Shown here one piece after another: positions 22,440 to 35,184 of a stretch of 64,000 bases of DNA. The DNA lies in contig NC_081185.1 of assembly GCF_029867415.1 (NCBI RefSeq), forward strand, positions 120,879,987 through 120,943,986. The letters are read 5' to 3'. The position numbers and the translations under genes are program-made. The stretch's first letter is position 1; each line of letters begins with the position of its first letter. Source of the stretch: Vicia villosa (lineage: Eukaryota > Streptophyta > Magnoliopsida > Fabales > Fabaceae). Below the pieces are notes generated by a model that was not told the DNA's origin, did no database searches, and worked only from the letters and a program-made list of their open reading frames with translations.

Positions 22440-22920
22440 TATTATGCATGAGTCTTTAGATTCTTTGTAAAAGATTTAATGTCTCTGATGCTAAGAAATC
22501 AAAAGTGTTAAAGAAATATTGTATGAACACGTGTTGAATGTCGGAACATGTTTTCTCATATTTGACCACTTTAATTGAAACGACTTTGAGAATTGTCTGT
22601 CTCACAGTTAAACCCCCAGTCTTCAGTCCCACAAGAGGAAAAATTCTAGTCAAATTCACACATACATATTTCCATCCTACCCAATCGTACATCAAAATAT
22701 CTGTTGGCATACGTGTCGATCTCCCCTCCTATGGGCCAGTTAAGAAATTCACAAATACCTCTTTCTTCACGAATACACTGGCCCGTTGAAAATATATCAA
22801 ATAACACATCCATAACAATGTCATGTCAGTATTTGAAGCTTGAAAGTTCTTTAGAATGAATTGTGTGTTCCTCAAATGTATCCTAACACGTCTTGCGACA
22901 AACAGGACAAACCTCTTCAA
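22440..22920 (-). pseudogene. Degraded retroposon coding fragment (non-LTR-like C-terminus)
   Basis: The minus-strand translation shows KKEVFVNFLTGP, then PTDILMYDWVGWKYVCVNLT, PLVGLKTGGLTV and FNTFDFLASETLNLLQR. I recognise this order (VNFL.DP..GRSTLRPADVLV.GW... FDTFGFLAPEA..LL.RV) from a conserved C-terminal region that recurs next to decayed reverse transcriptases in plant genomes. At least one frame change occurs near 22730. No RT core or ends are visible, so the element class is uncertain. Confidence 0.5.
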
Positions 22921-24060
22921 TAAGAATTAAGGGAAATATAAGAAGATATCTAAGGATAGTACGGTACTATATTGATGACATGTATTGGTCTAACCCATAA
23001 ATAGGAAAAACAAAGAAAAAATCATGAACATGTGTAGCTTGCAAACAAACAAAAATTGTTTCTGTGTTACGGTCATATCAAACTTTGCGCTCATGTACAG
23101 AACACTTTTACTAAAAAGGACACCCGCCAATGTTGTGCTTCAGGAGGAATGGTGTCCTTGCTAGTAAAACTAGTGAGGTCAAAATCTGAAATCGTAACAC
23201 TAAGACCATTCAAAGCTCTGACAAAACCAGAGTTCATACCATATATCTCATTGTCTCTCAATATAGAATTCTATAACACCCAAGATTGAACTCTAGAAGG
23301 CACAAAAGTGTATAAGACAACTTATGCTACCGAGTACAAGCTCAACTCCCTAAATCTAATGGTAAAGAAGCCCCATTCCATTTAAGGTCCCTGAAGAAAG
23401 GACCTCCACCAACCACGATGTCTTCAACCGTTCTTCGCAACTCTTTATCAAACTAAATAGCATGGATTTATGTGTATACAAGTAAATTGACTACAACAAT
23501 CGCTTGGTACTAGATTGTCCTGGTGGTAATATCTCTTATTGTCTACAAGATCTCTGTAGTTAAGACTTTGTGTTTGGTATGGAGGATAGTTAATATAAAA
23601 CTTCATCCTTTTGTAAAGAGGTTCGTAGGCAACTATAAAAAGCTCATGTCATAATAGAAACTCTCAAGAAGAAATTCTCATAAAGAGGAGAAAATCAAGT
23701 GGTTATGATGAACATCTATAAATTTCAGATACATTTTTCTCTTTCCTTATCTCTTTACATTTCAATCATTTATTTTCTTCCATTATATTTCTTTCTTTTC
23801 ATTTTGATTTTCTTTACTAAGCAAGAGCTTAAAAATAACAAAAATGAGATCCAATGAATAAATATGATTCAATTCTAATATTCTAATATAAATTCGGTAT
23901 AACTAAATTTAAATATATCCTTGTTTGCTATTATTTAAACAAACTTTTTACGATTAATATCTTTATTCTATTTAAAAAAAAAAAACTTGTCCATATAAAT
24001 TGATCTCATTTTCTTAAGGTCATTTAGTGGAGCCATTATTTAAAATAAAAATGTCCAAAT
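22921..24060. other. Intergenic sequence before the nested retroelement block
   Basis: No supportable gene or repeat; several short unrelated open frames only. The last five bases, CAAAT (24056-24060), are the left copy of the target-site duplication of the copia element that follows. Confidence 0.6.
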
Positions 24061-24303
24061 TGTTATGAATATTTATGTTAGTGGATGTCCATCCATCTCC
24101 TAGTTTTTCATCTTCCTATTTCATACTTAATATGTGTTTAATATGTGTGATTTTCTATCTCCTTTGAGTCCTATAAATAGAGACCCATATTACAATGTAA
24201 ATAAAACTTGAAAGAAGATGATAATACAATATTACTTTTTCTCTTCTCTTTCTCTCATTCATCTCTCCTTCATCTCTATATTGTTTTGGTTAATTTCATA
24301 ATA
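24061..24303 (+). repeat. 5' LTR of the copia element
   Basis: 243 bp, TGTTATGAA...TTCATAATA. It contains CCTATAAATAGAGACC (TATA box, about 24170-24180) and CT-rich sequence downstream. Matches the reassembled 3' LTR without indels. Confidence 0.92.
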
Positions 24304-27300
24304 CGTTATCAGCACGATACTCTACAACGCGAGTAATGATATAGCCAGGTTCTACGTTATTTTCCTAATCTTAATATATTTGAACAATATAATATAATCC
24401 ATGATTTTGTTACTATTTTTTTTCTTCATATAAATATGTTTATTATTTATATATTTTGTAGAGAAATTGATTTTCTTTGTACAATAATATTAGATTTCTT
24501 TGATCATTCTTGTTAAATTTCGGAAGAATTTAACATTAAAGCATTTTTATATGTTTGTCCGGAATTGAATTTTAACACATAAAAGTGTTAGTTTAATATT
24601 CAAGCATCCCTGAAGGATTGCACAAAGAATAATTTTTCAATATTTCAGGGATGCGTGATTTGTAATCCTTCAGGGATGCTTGAATATTAAACTAACACTT
24701 TTCAATAATTTAAATTCCGGACAAAGAATATTCAATAATTTTTCAATATTACAAATGAAAATATTAAAGAATAATTTGTAATATGTTCATTAAAATATTG
24801 TCATTCTAGAAAAATGACACAAATGATTTTAACGCATCCCAGAAGGATGGTTATACATATTTTTTAGATTATTGTTTATAACAAATTATTTATATAGTTC
24901 CGGAAGAACTTTTCGAGCATCCCTGAAGGATAGAAAAATAAATTATTTTTATAGTTCCTGAAGAACTTATTCATCCCTGAAGGATAGTAAATCAAATTAA
25001 TTATATGACGATATAATTTTAGTGATATAATATTGTATGATTAAATATGTTTAATTTTATAAGGGGTAATTGTTTGATAATTATATGATCATATGTTCAT
25101 ATGAATGTATTTGATTAAAGTGTTTAATAATGAAATACTATTATATTGGTTTTGACTTATATTGGAGGTATCGAATATCTTTGTATTACACAACACAATT
25201 TGGACAGAAAATGTGTAATAGAAAAGCTACCATCTTTTTCCCCGGGCTTGTACTACACTTATATTAGTACAATTGAAGCACATGTCATTGTAAACCAGTA
25301 GTTTACAAATTAGACTTAAATGTGTCGTTGGTAAAACCGATTGGGTCATCTCGGATATAATATGATGCGAATAATTTGTATTGAAGAACCAGAAGTTTCT
25401 TCAATCCAGTCAATATTTGTGTGTTTCTAAAGGAAAATAGAAATTTGAGAAATTGCGTTTTTATGACATTAATTGTTGCATCGACTAAACTATCATGCAT
25501 ATGTCTCTACTCACAACCAGAAGTTTGTGAAATTATTTTCTCAACTAATTAGACTAAGATCTTGTTTTCTGGATTTTTTAGAAATTCTTGTATAAGTATC
25601 ACATATATTATTAAAATTGATATTGAATATCATGTAATATATGTTCATAAAAAGAAAATGGACCCGAAGATCCATTCTTTAGACGTCTAAAGTTAATTAT
25701 ATGGTTGATACTTATGAGATCATCAATTCTAAATTATATATTTGAAACACCCAAAGTATGATATTAAGATATTTATTCGCATTAAGCCAACAAGATACTA
25801 TATCTTAGTCCTCCCTAATTTATTCTAATACTTCTCATCTAAATGAACATTTGGATGTGTTGTGCATATTCCAATTGCTCCAATATAATACATTAAGATG
25901 AGTCATGATAGAATATTGGAAAAATAGAATTAATATGACTCTCAATTTTGAGGATATAATTTGAGAAAATAATCAAATACTTGATTGCAGCCCAGTAGGC
26001 TGATTATCACTCGATAAATTAATTGTCCCAATATTAGGGGGAGGGAAATGAACAGTTGATATCATGAACAAGTTCAAATGAACAACTTAAAATAAATTGT
26101 TGTCTTGATCCTCGTACAAATCAATATGAACCAAAAGTTCAAAATATTATTCATTTGCAAAGTTTATGAAATAAATTATCAGCTGGTAATACTCCACTCA
26201 AAGTGGGTTCTTCTATTGGATAATATAATATTGCAAATGAGTTGTTGCTGCGTCTGAAGCGTGGTATGAAAGTCGGTTCCAATGTTAAAAGTCCTCTACT
26301 AAGAAAAGAAACTAAAGATGACCCAAGTGAGGTTATGAAAATGTTAAGAGCACTTTGACCTAATTTAATTTGCAGTTCCAGAAGAACAAATCAAGTACTT
26401 GAAATATGAAATAAAGAGATCTCGATAAATTATGTCATGGATGAAATGGAATGGAACCGAAATTGAGATCACCAAATAAAGTCAATATTGACAATGTCTT
26501 TGTATACAATATAGCGCTAAAAGTGATCAATGATAACGAGGATCATGAGTCAAAGTCTATTAAAAATTGTAGACTAGGTGAGAATTGGCCAAAATAAATA
26601 TATTCTATTAAAGAAGAATTAAACTCACTTTACAAGTGACTCACTTTTGGACCTGTAGTCCGACCACCTCAAGGTGTGAAACTAATTGGATATAAATGAG
26701 TTTTTGTGAAAAAGAAAAATAAGAATGATATGAAGTTTGATTTATTGCTCAATGATTTTCACAAAGACCTAATATTGATTTTGATAAAACATATTCACCT
26801 GTAGTGGATTCAATCGATTTTTGATAATTAATTATCCTTGTAACACATGAAGGGCTTAATTTGAACATGATGGATGTAATGACATCTTATTTATATGGTT
26901 CACTTAATAGTGACATTTACATGAAACTCCCTGAAGGGTTCAATATACTAGAGGCACGTAATTGTGGATCTCGATAAAACTACTACATCAAATTGAACAA
27001 GTCTCTCTATGGGCTGAAAGAATCTGGATGCATGTAGTATAATCGCCTCAGTGAATATCTATTAAATGATGAATATACAAATAACTCAATTTGAACTTGT
27101 ATTTTCATAAAATGATGTGGAAAAGAATTTGCAATAATAGTTATCTATGTGCATGACATACATATTATTGGAACTCCTGAAGAACTTCCAAAAGCTATAA
27201 ATTGCTTAAATAAAGAGTTTGAGATGAAGGACCTAGAAAAGATAAAATATGTCTATGTTTGTAAATTGAGCATGTAGACAAAAGAATATTTGTACATCAA

Positions 27301-28019
27301 TAAGGCTATATAGAAAAGTGTTGAAATGATTCTATATGGACAAATGTCACATATAGCCTACTCTAATATGGTTTATAGATCATTATATGTGGAGAAAGAT
27401 CTTTTTAGGCCTCGAGAAAAGGATGAAAAATTACTTGGTCTTGAAGTACCATATCTCAGTGCAATTGGAGCACTAATGCACCTTGTTAATTATACACGTC
27501 TTGATATATCATTTGCAGTTAATATATTAGCAAGATACAGTTATTCACCTACACGAAGATATTGAAATAAAGTCAAACATATACTTCGCTATATTACAGA
27601 TGCAAGTTACTTGTCAGATCCTCACAATGGTAGATTAGAAACATGTTATTTTTTTACATGTGATGGTACAACCATTTCATGGAGATCTATGAAACAACTC
27701 ATGGCAACAACTTCATCAAATCCTGCATAACTATTAGCACTACATGAAGTCACTTCCAAGAAGGAATTTTAAGCAACTACTACAAATAATATCGTCTCAC
27801 ATGTAAATGTCTGCATGAGGGGGAGAAATACATATGTTTTGCACTCTTTTTTCCTTCACCATGGTTTTTTCCCATTGGGTTTTCCTGGTAAGGTTTTTAA
27901 TGAGGCAATTCACATTCAAAGGATATTGTACTCTTTTTCCTTCACTAGAATTTTTCCCACTGGGTTTTTTCTAGTAAGGTTTTAACGAGGCATATCCTCA
28001 ATAGACATCCAAGGGGGAG
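24304..28019 (+). pseudogene. Copia gag-pol internal region, heavily decayed
   Basis: Recognisable pieces in order: a connector like VHIPIAP...KMSHDR (about 25860-25910); GVKLIGYKW and FVKKKNKND of RT (about 26675-26730); RNase H/RT end LSAIGALMHLVNYTRLDISF (about 27450-27520); and ALHEVTSKKEF (about 27740-27770). Stops occur in nearly every segment, and gag and protease are not readable. A 3' non-coding part (27840-28010) has two copies of a CTTTTTCCTTCAC...GGGTTTT...GTAAGGTTTT...GAGGCA block, which is typical before plant copia polypurine tracts. Confidence 0.85.
24581..24702. repeat. Perfect 39-bp inverted repeat in the copia leader
   Basis: Arms 24581-24619 and 24664-24702 are exact reverse complements of 39 nt separated by 44 nt. 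Weaker complementarity extends outward (GTCCGGAATT against AATTCCGGAC-like sequence). The arms include ATCCCTGAAGGAT, a motif scattered through 24500-24990. In leader RNA this would form a strong stem-loop. Confidence 0.93.
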
Positions 28020-28145
28020 TGTTATGAATATTTATGTTAGTGGATGTCCATCCATCTCCTAGTTTTTCATCTTCCTATTCCATACTTAATATGTGTTTAA
28101 TATGTGTGATTTTCTATCTCCCTTGAGTCCTATAAATAGAGACCC
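28020..28145 (+). repeat. 3' LTR of the copia element, first part
   Basis: Equivalent to 24061-24186. It ends at GACCC (28141-28145), which is also the left target-site duplication of the inserted Tat element. Continues at 55929. Confidence 0.93.
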
Positions 28146-29133
28146 TGTTTACGGTGATTTCCGGTAAACAACCGCTAGTCTTCCAAACTATAATAAATAT
28201 GATTTGGTTACTTGCAGGATCGACTAGATTGATCCTAGGACACATAGTCAAGAAGATTGTTATCAATGTTTGTTCGAACCATATTCATTATTTGTCTTCT
28301 TCAATAAGCGTTGTTCGATTAACAGAACAAATAGTCTTGACAATCACTTTGTTACATATAAATGTGACTTCAACGAAGTGACATGACATAAAAAATTAAA
28401 AGGACAATTGAAACGTAAAGAATCTTAAACTGCAGAAATATAAAAGACTTTGAAAGTAAATAGCATGAAAGTAATTCGAAAGTAAATGACGTTAAAGTAA
28501 AGATGCAGAAACGTAAATGGCAAGAAGTAAACGAAATGCAGTAATTCTGAAAGATAAAAACAAAAAGATAATACACATGTATTAAAATGGTGGTGTCATA
28601 CGTACATTTTCTCAGCGAACTCTTTCTCTTAACGCTTGATACTTGAGTAAATATGTGAGTGATTTGTACAAAATGAACACACAGAATCCTAACACTAAGA
28701 CTCCTATTTATACTAGTTTCGACCTTAACGGTCCTATACTAATCTGCTGCCACGTTTCTCATCAGAACTTCCAGCGAAGCCATCTGTTGTTGAACGGTTA
28801 CGAAACCGTCTTCGAATTTCAAATCTTCCCGCCTGAGTCCATCTTCGACGCGTGGCAGTGTATTAAACAAACACTACTAAAAAACACGCTAAGTAGTAAT
28901 ACTTGAATACATATTCTATGAATTTTGTCTAAGTCCCGAAGACATATGCTTTCATTAATCTTTCAGCGTTCACTTATCTTCATCGAACTTAGAAGTCTTT
29001 ATTCTTCGAAGCATGACCATCAGTAGCCATTCTTTTACTTTTTAAGAGATGGCCATCAGTAACCATCTTTCCTTCGATTCTCAACTCCTTCGAAGGATAA
29101 ACAACATAAAACGAATTCTTCAGCTAACAAATT
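28146..29133 (-). repeat. 3' LTR of the Tat element
   Basis: 988 bp, identical to 54936-55923 except one T/A difference (29116 against 55906). On the minus strand the adjoining internal sequence is CATTTATTGGGGGC, a polypurine-like tract. Confidence 0.92.
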
Positions 29134-29403
29134 GCCCCCAATAAATGCCTGTTTCGAGAATCAACAGAAATAGGCGTTTCTTGTCATTATAAGATTTCGT
29201 TTTTATGATCCTTGAAAGTTCCAAGACTGCTGACTAGCGTCATAATCACTGATAACACTGTTTCCGAAACGTCTTGTCATTTTCAAAGATGTCTTCTCAT
29301 AACTTACATTCCCACGTTTTAACCTTACTTCCTGATCATTACTCCTACATACTAGGAGTGAAGCTAACTCATTCGACCGCCGTTGGATTAAATCACCAGC
29401 CGC

Positions 29404-29464
29404 CACGTGTCTCTCGGGCTTTACCCAAAAGATTTAAAAAGGTTTCCGTTAAACCTTTAAATAC
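29404..29464 (+). promoter_or_regulatory. G-box and TATA-like promoter of the antisense PMD gene
   Basis: CACGTG at 29404-29409 and TTTAAATA at 29457-29464 lie 168 and 115 bp before the ATG at 29572, between the 3' LTR edge and the gene. A CT-rich leader follows. No other gene on this strand could use them. Confidence 0.4.
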
Positions 29465-32400
29465 TTGATCTTGTGTCTCTATACCGCCTTTCATTCATCT
29501 TCTTCACCAAAAAAAATTGAAACATCTTCACTCTTCTTAGAATCTTGTTCTTTTAATCAAAAAATTTCTTCATGGCTTCATCTTCAAATGTTCTTCAACC
29601 CGCTTTGAAGCTCCAATCAACAACACGTTCTGGGGAACGAGAGTTCGTTCCAAACCCTAACACTGAAGAAATACGCGCTATTTACGCTTCCCAGGTAATC
29701 ATTCCCTTTGAACTCTCTGAAAAAACTCTTGCCTTTATGGGTCCGCTACCGAGTGAAAGTATCCAATCTATGAATAAGTTTTTTCCTGCTTACTACAAGA
29801 CTAGACCATTAGTTAGCAAAGTTAAGATAGATGAAGACGGTCGCTCTCCTTTAGGCAAATCTGCTAATATTGAGGAAACTTCAACCGCAATCCCTTTAGC
29901 TTTAAACAAAATTAGGTTAAACTATATGACCAATTCTGTAAAAGTGTTTAGGTCAATCCCTTTAGCCAAAGATCCTGACTTGTACTATGCCTGGCTAGAA
30001 AGGGTAGAGAAACAAAAAGGATCCTTCTGGAAAACATTAGGAATATACGATTTGATTCAACTGTCAAGAACGGGTTTAGAATACAACAAACCCATGTTAG
30101 TAGCAGCGGTTCATTTTTGGGATGCTTCTCACAACACCTTCCATCTCCCATGTGGAATGGTTACCCCCACGCTTTTCGACGTGGCCGCTATTACAGGACT
30201 TCGACCAACTGGTGAAACCTTCGACCCCAATGAAATGGATAATGACACTATTGGTTTTAACGATTCGCAAGTCACTTATACGGCATTCATCCAGAAGCAT
30301 CATATTACCACTGAAGCGACAGTATCTGATGAAGAGCATATTGCTTTTCTAGCATTATAGCTTTCACGATGTGCCTTCTGTTCAAGGTCTATTCAAGTTG
30401 CGAAAAGGTACCTTTGCATGGCTAATCAATTGCATGCTGGGAAAAAGCTCAACCTCAGCCAACTACTTCTAGGGTCTCTTTATGAAAACCTTAGTGAAGC
30501 TGCAAACCTTACCAAGAATTTCAAATCTGGTAGTTTACTTTACGTTGGTCCTTTCTGGCTATTGCAACTGTGGCTTAATGCTACATTCGAAACTCATCTT
30601 CCCTTTCGAGGAGATGTCAATGAGGAGGATAGCATAATCAAAAATCGAACTATAGAGGGGACCAGGTTAGCTTACCTAACTCCAAAAGAAGAAATGGGAA
30701 AGCTTCATGAACATTTCCTGGCGTATTCGATGATGTTTGCTCGGCGTGACCAGTTCGATCCTTCTATGGCCCCATTTGTACACAGAACAATAGGTCCTGA
30801 ATGGTTTACTCGAAAATTTCCACCAACATCTCAGGATCAACAAACCGAATCTATGGAAATTTGGGAAGCCTTTCTGACTCCAAGATTGTTTTCCCACCGT
30901 CTTCGACCATCAAAGGGTCAATGTATCCTCATGTGCTATCAACCGAATTTGGTCTCAAGACAATTTGGGCTAACTCAAATAACACCCAAGTGCTTATATG
31001 AGAAAAGGAACCATATGTGTTTCCACACTTTGTATTTGACTGAAGAGGAATGTGAACAAAAAATCGACAAATACGTTGACGTCACCAATCTTTCTCCTAT
31101 TCCTTTTGAACCTTCTTTTTACTCTACACCAGATTTTCATCAATGGTGGACAGAGTATTATAGCTCTCAAATTTTTGATGCTGATAGCCTTGCTCAGGAA
31201 CTAACTGCAGCTTTCAATGATGTGCAGGAGAACTTCCAAAAAGGTACTTCCACTCATATTAAAGAAATCCAAGCTTTTCAAAAATTCTTTGAAACTATCT
31301 ATAGGCCTGATGATCTTAGTCGGACTGTTCGTGAGGCTGCAGTTACTTTGCGCGAAAAGTTTTCCGCCAAACTAAATAAGTTGAAATTGCCCTCGTATGT
31401 TCGACCAGAACTACGTTATGAAGTGGCTTTCAAACTCAATCCTCCAAAATTCCCCCCACTACCAAGTGCTGATTTTGGTGTGGCTCTAAGTCCCCCTTTC
31501 CCAGACTGGTTCGTGTGTGGGAATGCTCTCAAAATTCTTCAAGAGAGTACCAAAAAATGCGCTGAACGAGTGGTTCCGACTAAGCATACCTTGGATACTT
31601 TCAAAGGACATCTTCATATAGATCCTAAACATGTTCGTGTCCTGACTCCAATACCTGAAGGTCTGGATTAAGGCAATCTTTTCGACTGACTTATCTTTTC
31701 TTTATTGATATACTGATTTCAGTCTCAACTACAGCTGTTGCACGAAGGAGGAAGATTAAGGAAGCTTCTGCCCCAAAAGACTCTGGGACATCTAAAAGCA
31801 ATAAACCAAGTGGGAGTGACTCCCTCGTCACTGATAAGAAGCCCACGGTACATACTTATCTCATACTCTCAATCTTGTACAATATGTGATTAGTACTCAT
31901 CTTTCTCATTTTCCACTTGCCAGAGTTCAAAACCCCCAACGGGTTCGAAGCGTAAAGCTTCTTCGACCACTGGTTCGGATGGCGAAGATAAATCCCCTCC
32001 TCAAACTAGACAAGGACAGAAGAAAAAATACAAAGCTGTTACCCCTTCGAGAAAAGGGAGAAAGGCAAGTCCTTCCAAAGCTGTTTCTCCTGGTGATAAA
32101 GCGTCCTCTGAAGAGTCTCCTTTGAAAGCTGCTAGTAATGCTTTCGTTGTGGAAAGCCATAATTCAAGTCCAGACAATATTCCACCCAAGGTACTTTGGG
32201 TTTGTCCCACATATTATCTTGTGATTTTAACTAAATAATTGTACTGACACTTTACCTTGTTATTGCAGGATGATGCTGGCACTGCTACTTCCGGTTTTAA
32301 AGACCCTGGCCTCACCATTGATGTTGACAAACTTTATGGTAGTTGTCAAACTTTAACTTTCGTTAACTAAACTCCTCAAAAGTTTATTTTTTTTTGAATA

Positions 32401-33055
32401 ACTTTGCTCTGTTTAACATAGGTACCTCTCAAAATCAAACTCGAGTTCTTTCACCAGTCTTTGAAGACGTTAGGCCAATTGCTACCATATTGCCTAATGA
32501 ACCAGTCGAAGAAAGCCACTCTACTGACGAATCCCCACCTACCCATCAAGGCAAAAATTTGGAAGAGGATCATCCATTCTCAGGCAGCGATAATGTGAAC
32601 CAGCAATCACATGACAACGAAGATTCCGCGTCGGAGAAAGATGCTATGGAAGAGATTTCTCAGCCTGAAAAACCAGTTTCTCATGGAACTTCAACTCTTG
32701 ACGCAAAAACCATTCCTGAGACAACTTCGACGCCTGCCCCTGCAAAGCTTACTCCTTCAGAGCTTGAACAACTTAAGCAAACTGATCCTCTCAGTTTCTT
32801 AAAGGCCATTATGAATGTGAATACTCCTTCGCCTCCGGAGCTTAATGTCTCAACAACTGTTACTGCAGACTCTAGTGACAAGGAAGATATTCCCAGTCTT
32901 CTTCGACAAATAAAAGAAAGATTCTTTGGGGTCAATCTTGTAGATGTTCTCAACCGGGACCCTATTAACAGCCACAACTTAAATCAACTTCTAAAGAAAG
33001 TAGATTTGCTTCAAGTTTCCACAGAAGTTTCAGAGGTAATTGTTCTGCTGGGCTC

Positions 33056-33838
33056 TGATCGGTCACCAATTTTACATACTTTCCATCGATTATTTGGTAA
33101 GAAATCGCTTATTCCAGTAACATCATGGTTTAGTTTTCAATTGCTTTATTTAATTTTCTTCACATTTTGCAAATGGGTTCTTGTTTTTATTGTTATTACT
33201 AATTAGATGCTTTTAAGACTTGTTTTGGTAGTGTTTATTGATTTCAGGAAATAGGAAAGTTTCTAAAAGAATTGGAACAAGAGCGGAAGACAATGTGGAC
33301 AGCCAGTGTCGTTTGACGCGGCCAGTGTCATTTGACACGGGCAGAAGCTGAAGAAGAATGGCATGGGCAGAAGCTGACACGGGCAGCCAGTGTCATTTGA
33401 CACGGCCAGTGTCATTTGACACAGCCAGTGTCATTTGACACGGGCAGAAGCTGAAGAAGAATGGCATGGGCAGAAGCTGACACGGGCAGCCAGTGTCATT
33501 TGACACAGCCAGTGTCATTTGACACGGGCAGAAACAGCAAGAGAAGGGCGTGGGCAGAAGCTGACACGGGCAGCCCGTGTCATTTGACACGGCCGTGTCA
33601 GCGTGGATTTGAGGCATTAGAGCCTTTTTGCTGATTTTTACTTTGGACTCATTAAGGGCAATTTTGTCATTCTGCACCAGATGGAAACATAGTATCACTA
33701 CTTAAACCTATTTTTCATGAGAAGAGGGCATCTTTTGGCATTGGAATTTTTATTTTCACGTACAATTTGGGAGAAGAGCAGATACATGCAATTGTTGGGA
33801 AAACGGAGATCTCTCAACCGCGGAAGCTATTGAAGATC
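33056..33838 (+). repeat. 5' LTR of the Athila element, first part
   Basis: Matches 43606 onward. Contains the GTGTCATTTGACAC array (33294-33600). Ends at AGATC (33834-33838), the left target copy of the inner element. Confidence 0.93.
33294..33603. repeat. Array of GTGTCATTTGACAC palindromes in the Athila LTR
   Basis: Repeated units CCAGTGTCATTTGACACGG (about 19-20 bp), with the palindrome GTGTCA-TT-TGACAC, alternate with GGGCAGAAGCTGAAGAAGAA-type spacers. The same array in the 3' LTR (about 43853-44165) has one more ~20-bp unit, which explains the LTR length difference. Confidence 0.9.
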
Positions 33839-35184
33839 TGTTGAATGCAGTATAGGGCAAGCAACAAAAAAGATTTGGAAATATTGATCCGGGAATTATC
33901 GTCCTCAGAGATGGAGAGATGCCATTCAATAGTTTCTATGGTTTCGAGCTCAGGATTGAATGAGCAAAAAGTAAACAAAGATATAGACAGGAAAAGAATA
34001 AACACATTCTTAGAAGAGAAATAACTTACCAGGAATGTAAATATATTCACTCTTCACAAACATACACTTACCAATCCGTTATACTCAACCTACGATACTC
34101 ATCTATGTCATCACGTATCTCTCACATAAGCGTCCATCTCTGGAGCACAAATGAGATCATCTCACAACTAAGGTTATCTCTAACGCGAAGTCGTGAGAAC
34201 ATCCATATTCTCGCATCGGCGATCTCTCGCGCGCCGCTCAAACATGAAAGCATTACGTACAGATACAAACGGTGAATGCTAGCTCTAAATCTATCTCTAG
34301 AGTTCAGATCCAACAGATAATCATCCTAGATAAGGATTCAAGAAGTTTATCTCTAAAGCACCCAAAATCCCCAGCATAGAGCAAAAATCCAGGATAATAT
34401 CAACACAGATTTGTAAAGCAAGTTAAACATAACATTATAACCGGTAAATATACATAAGATTCAAGTAAATATACAAACAAACCCAACCAAAGAGAAATAC
34501 ACAAAGAAGAAGAGAAATGAACCTAAGATCTCCCGGTTTGTCAGCTCCGTTCGACGCTCAATCCACCCCCGATCATCCTTATGCAACCTCCGAAGTTGTT
34601 TTCTAAGCCAATTCTACTCTAAGAATGGAAATGATGGTGTTGGGACTCAAAAATACCCAACCCATAACCTAAAAATGTGATTTTTCCCCTTTTTAACAAG
34701 TCTGAAAATCCGCAGGTCCGCTGAGCGGAACAGAGTCCGCTTAGCGGAGTCTGCTAAAAATCAGATTTTGTTTTCGCCATAACTCGAGAACCGTAACTCC
34801 GAATTGCGTCCGGTTCGAAGCGTTGGAAAGCTTATTTAATGCTCTATCCAATAATGAATGAATGGAAACCAAATTGATGATTTTGATCATCCTTATTTTT
34901 AGTATTTGGAAGTCCGCTTGACGGTGGCTAAGCGGGCTTTCACCAAAATTGCGAAATCTAAGCCGTGCCTGTTACACTTTATTCCTCAAGGCTCCAATAA
35001 GCATGAATACCTATAAAAACAAAGGAAAAACTATCAAATGGTATAATAGTATATGAAAATGCAACTATTCACAAAGTATACGTATTTATACACAAAACGG
35101 GGAATTATTCAAACGGTATTAACAAAAGTATCGATAAGTGCAACTATTTACATACACAAAATAAGTACATTTTGGCACTTATCA
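33839..35184 (-). repeat. 3' LTR of the inner LARD-like element
   Basis: Near-identical to 37366-38712. Contains TCCGCTGAGCGGA and TCCGCTTAGCGGA palindromes (about 34717-34748). Confidence 0.93.

Noticed and set aside
33290..33605. CRISPR-like array
   Set aside because: The repeats lie in a plant retrotransposon LTR, units are nearly contiguous and spacers are not unique; no cas context in a plant genome.
33393..33698. Cys/Pro/Gln-rich minus-strand frame with repeats
   Set aside because: It is the translation of the GTGTCATTTGACAC tandem array, not a gene.
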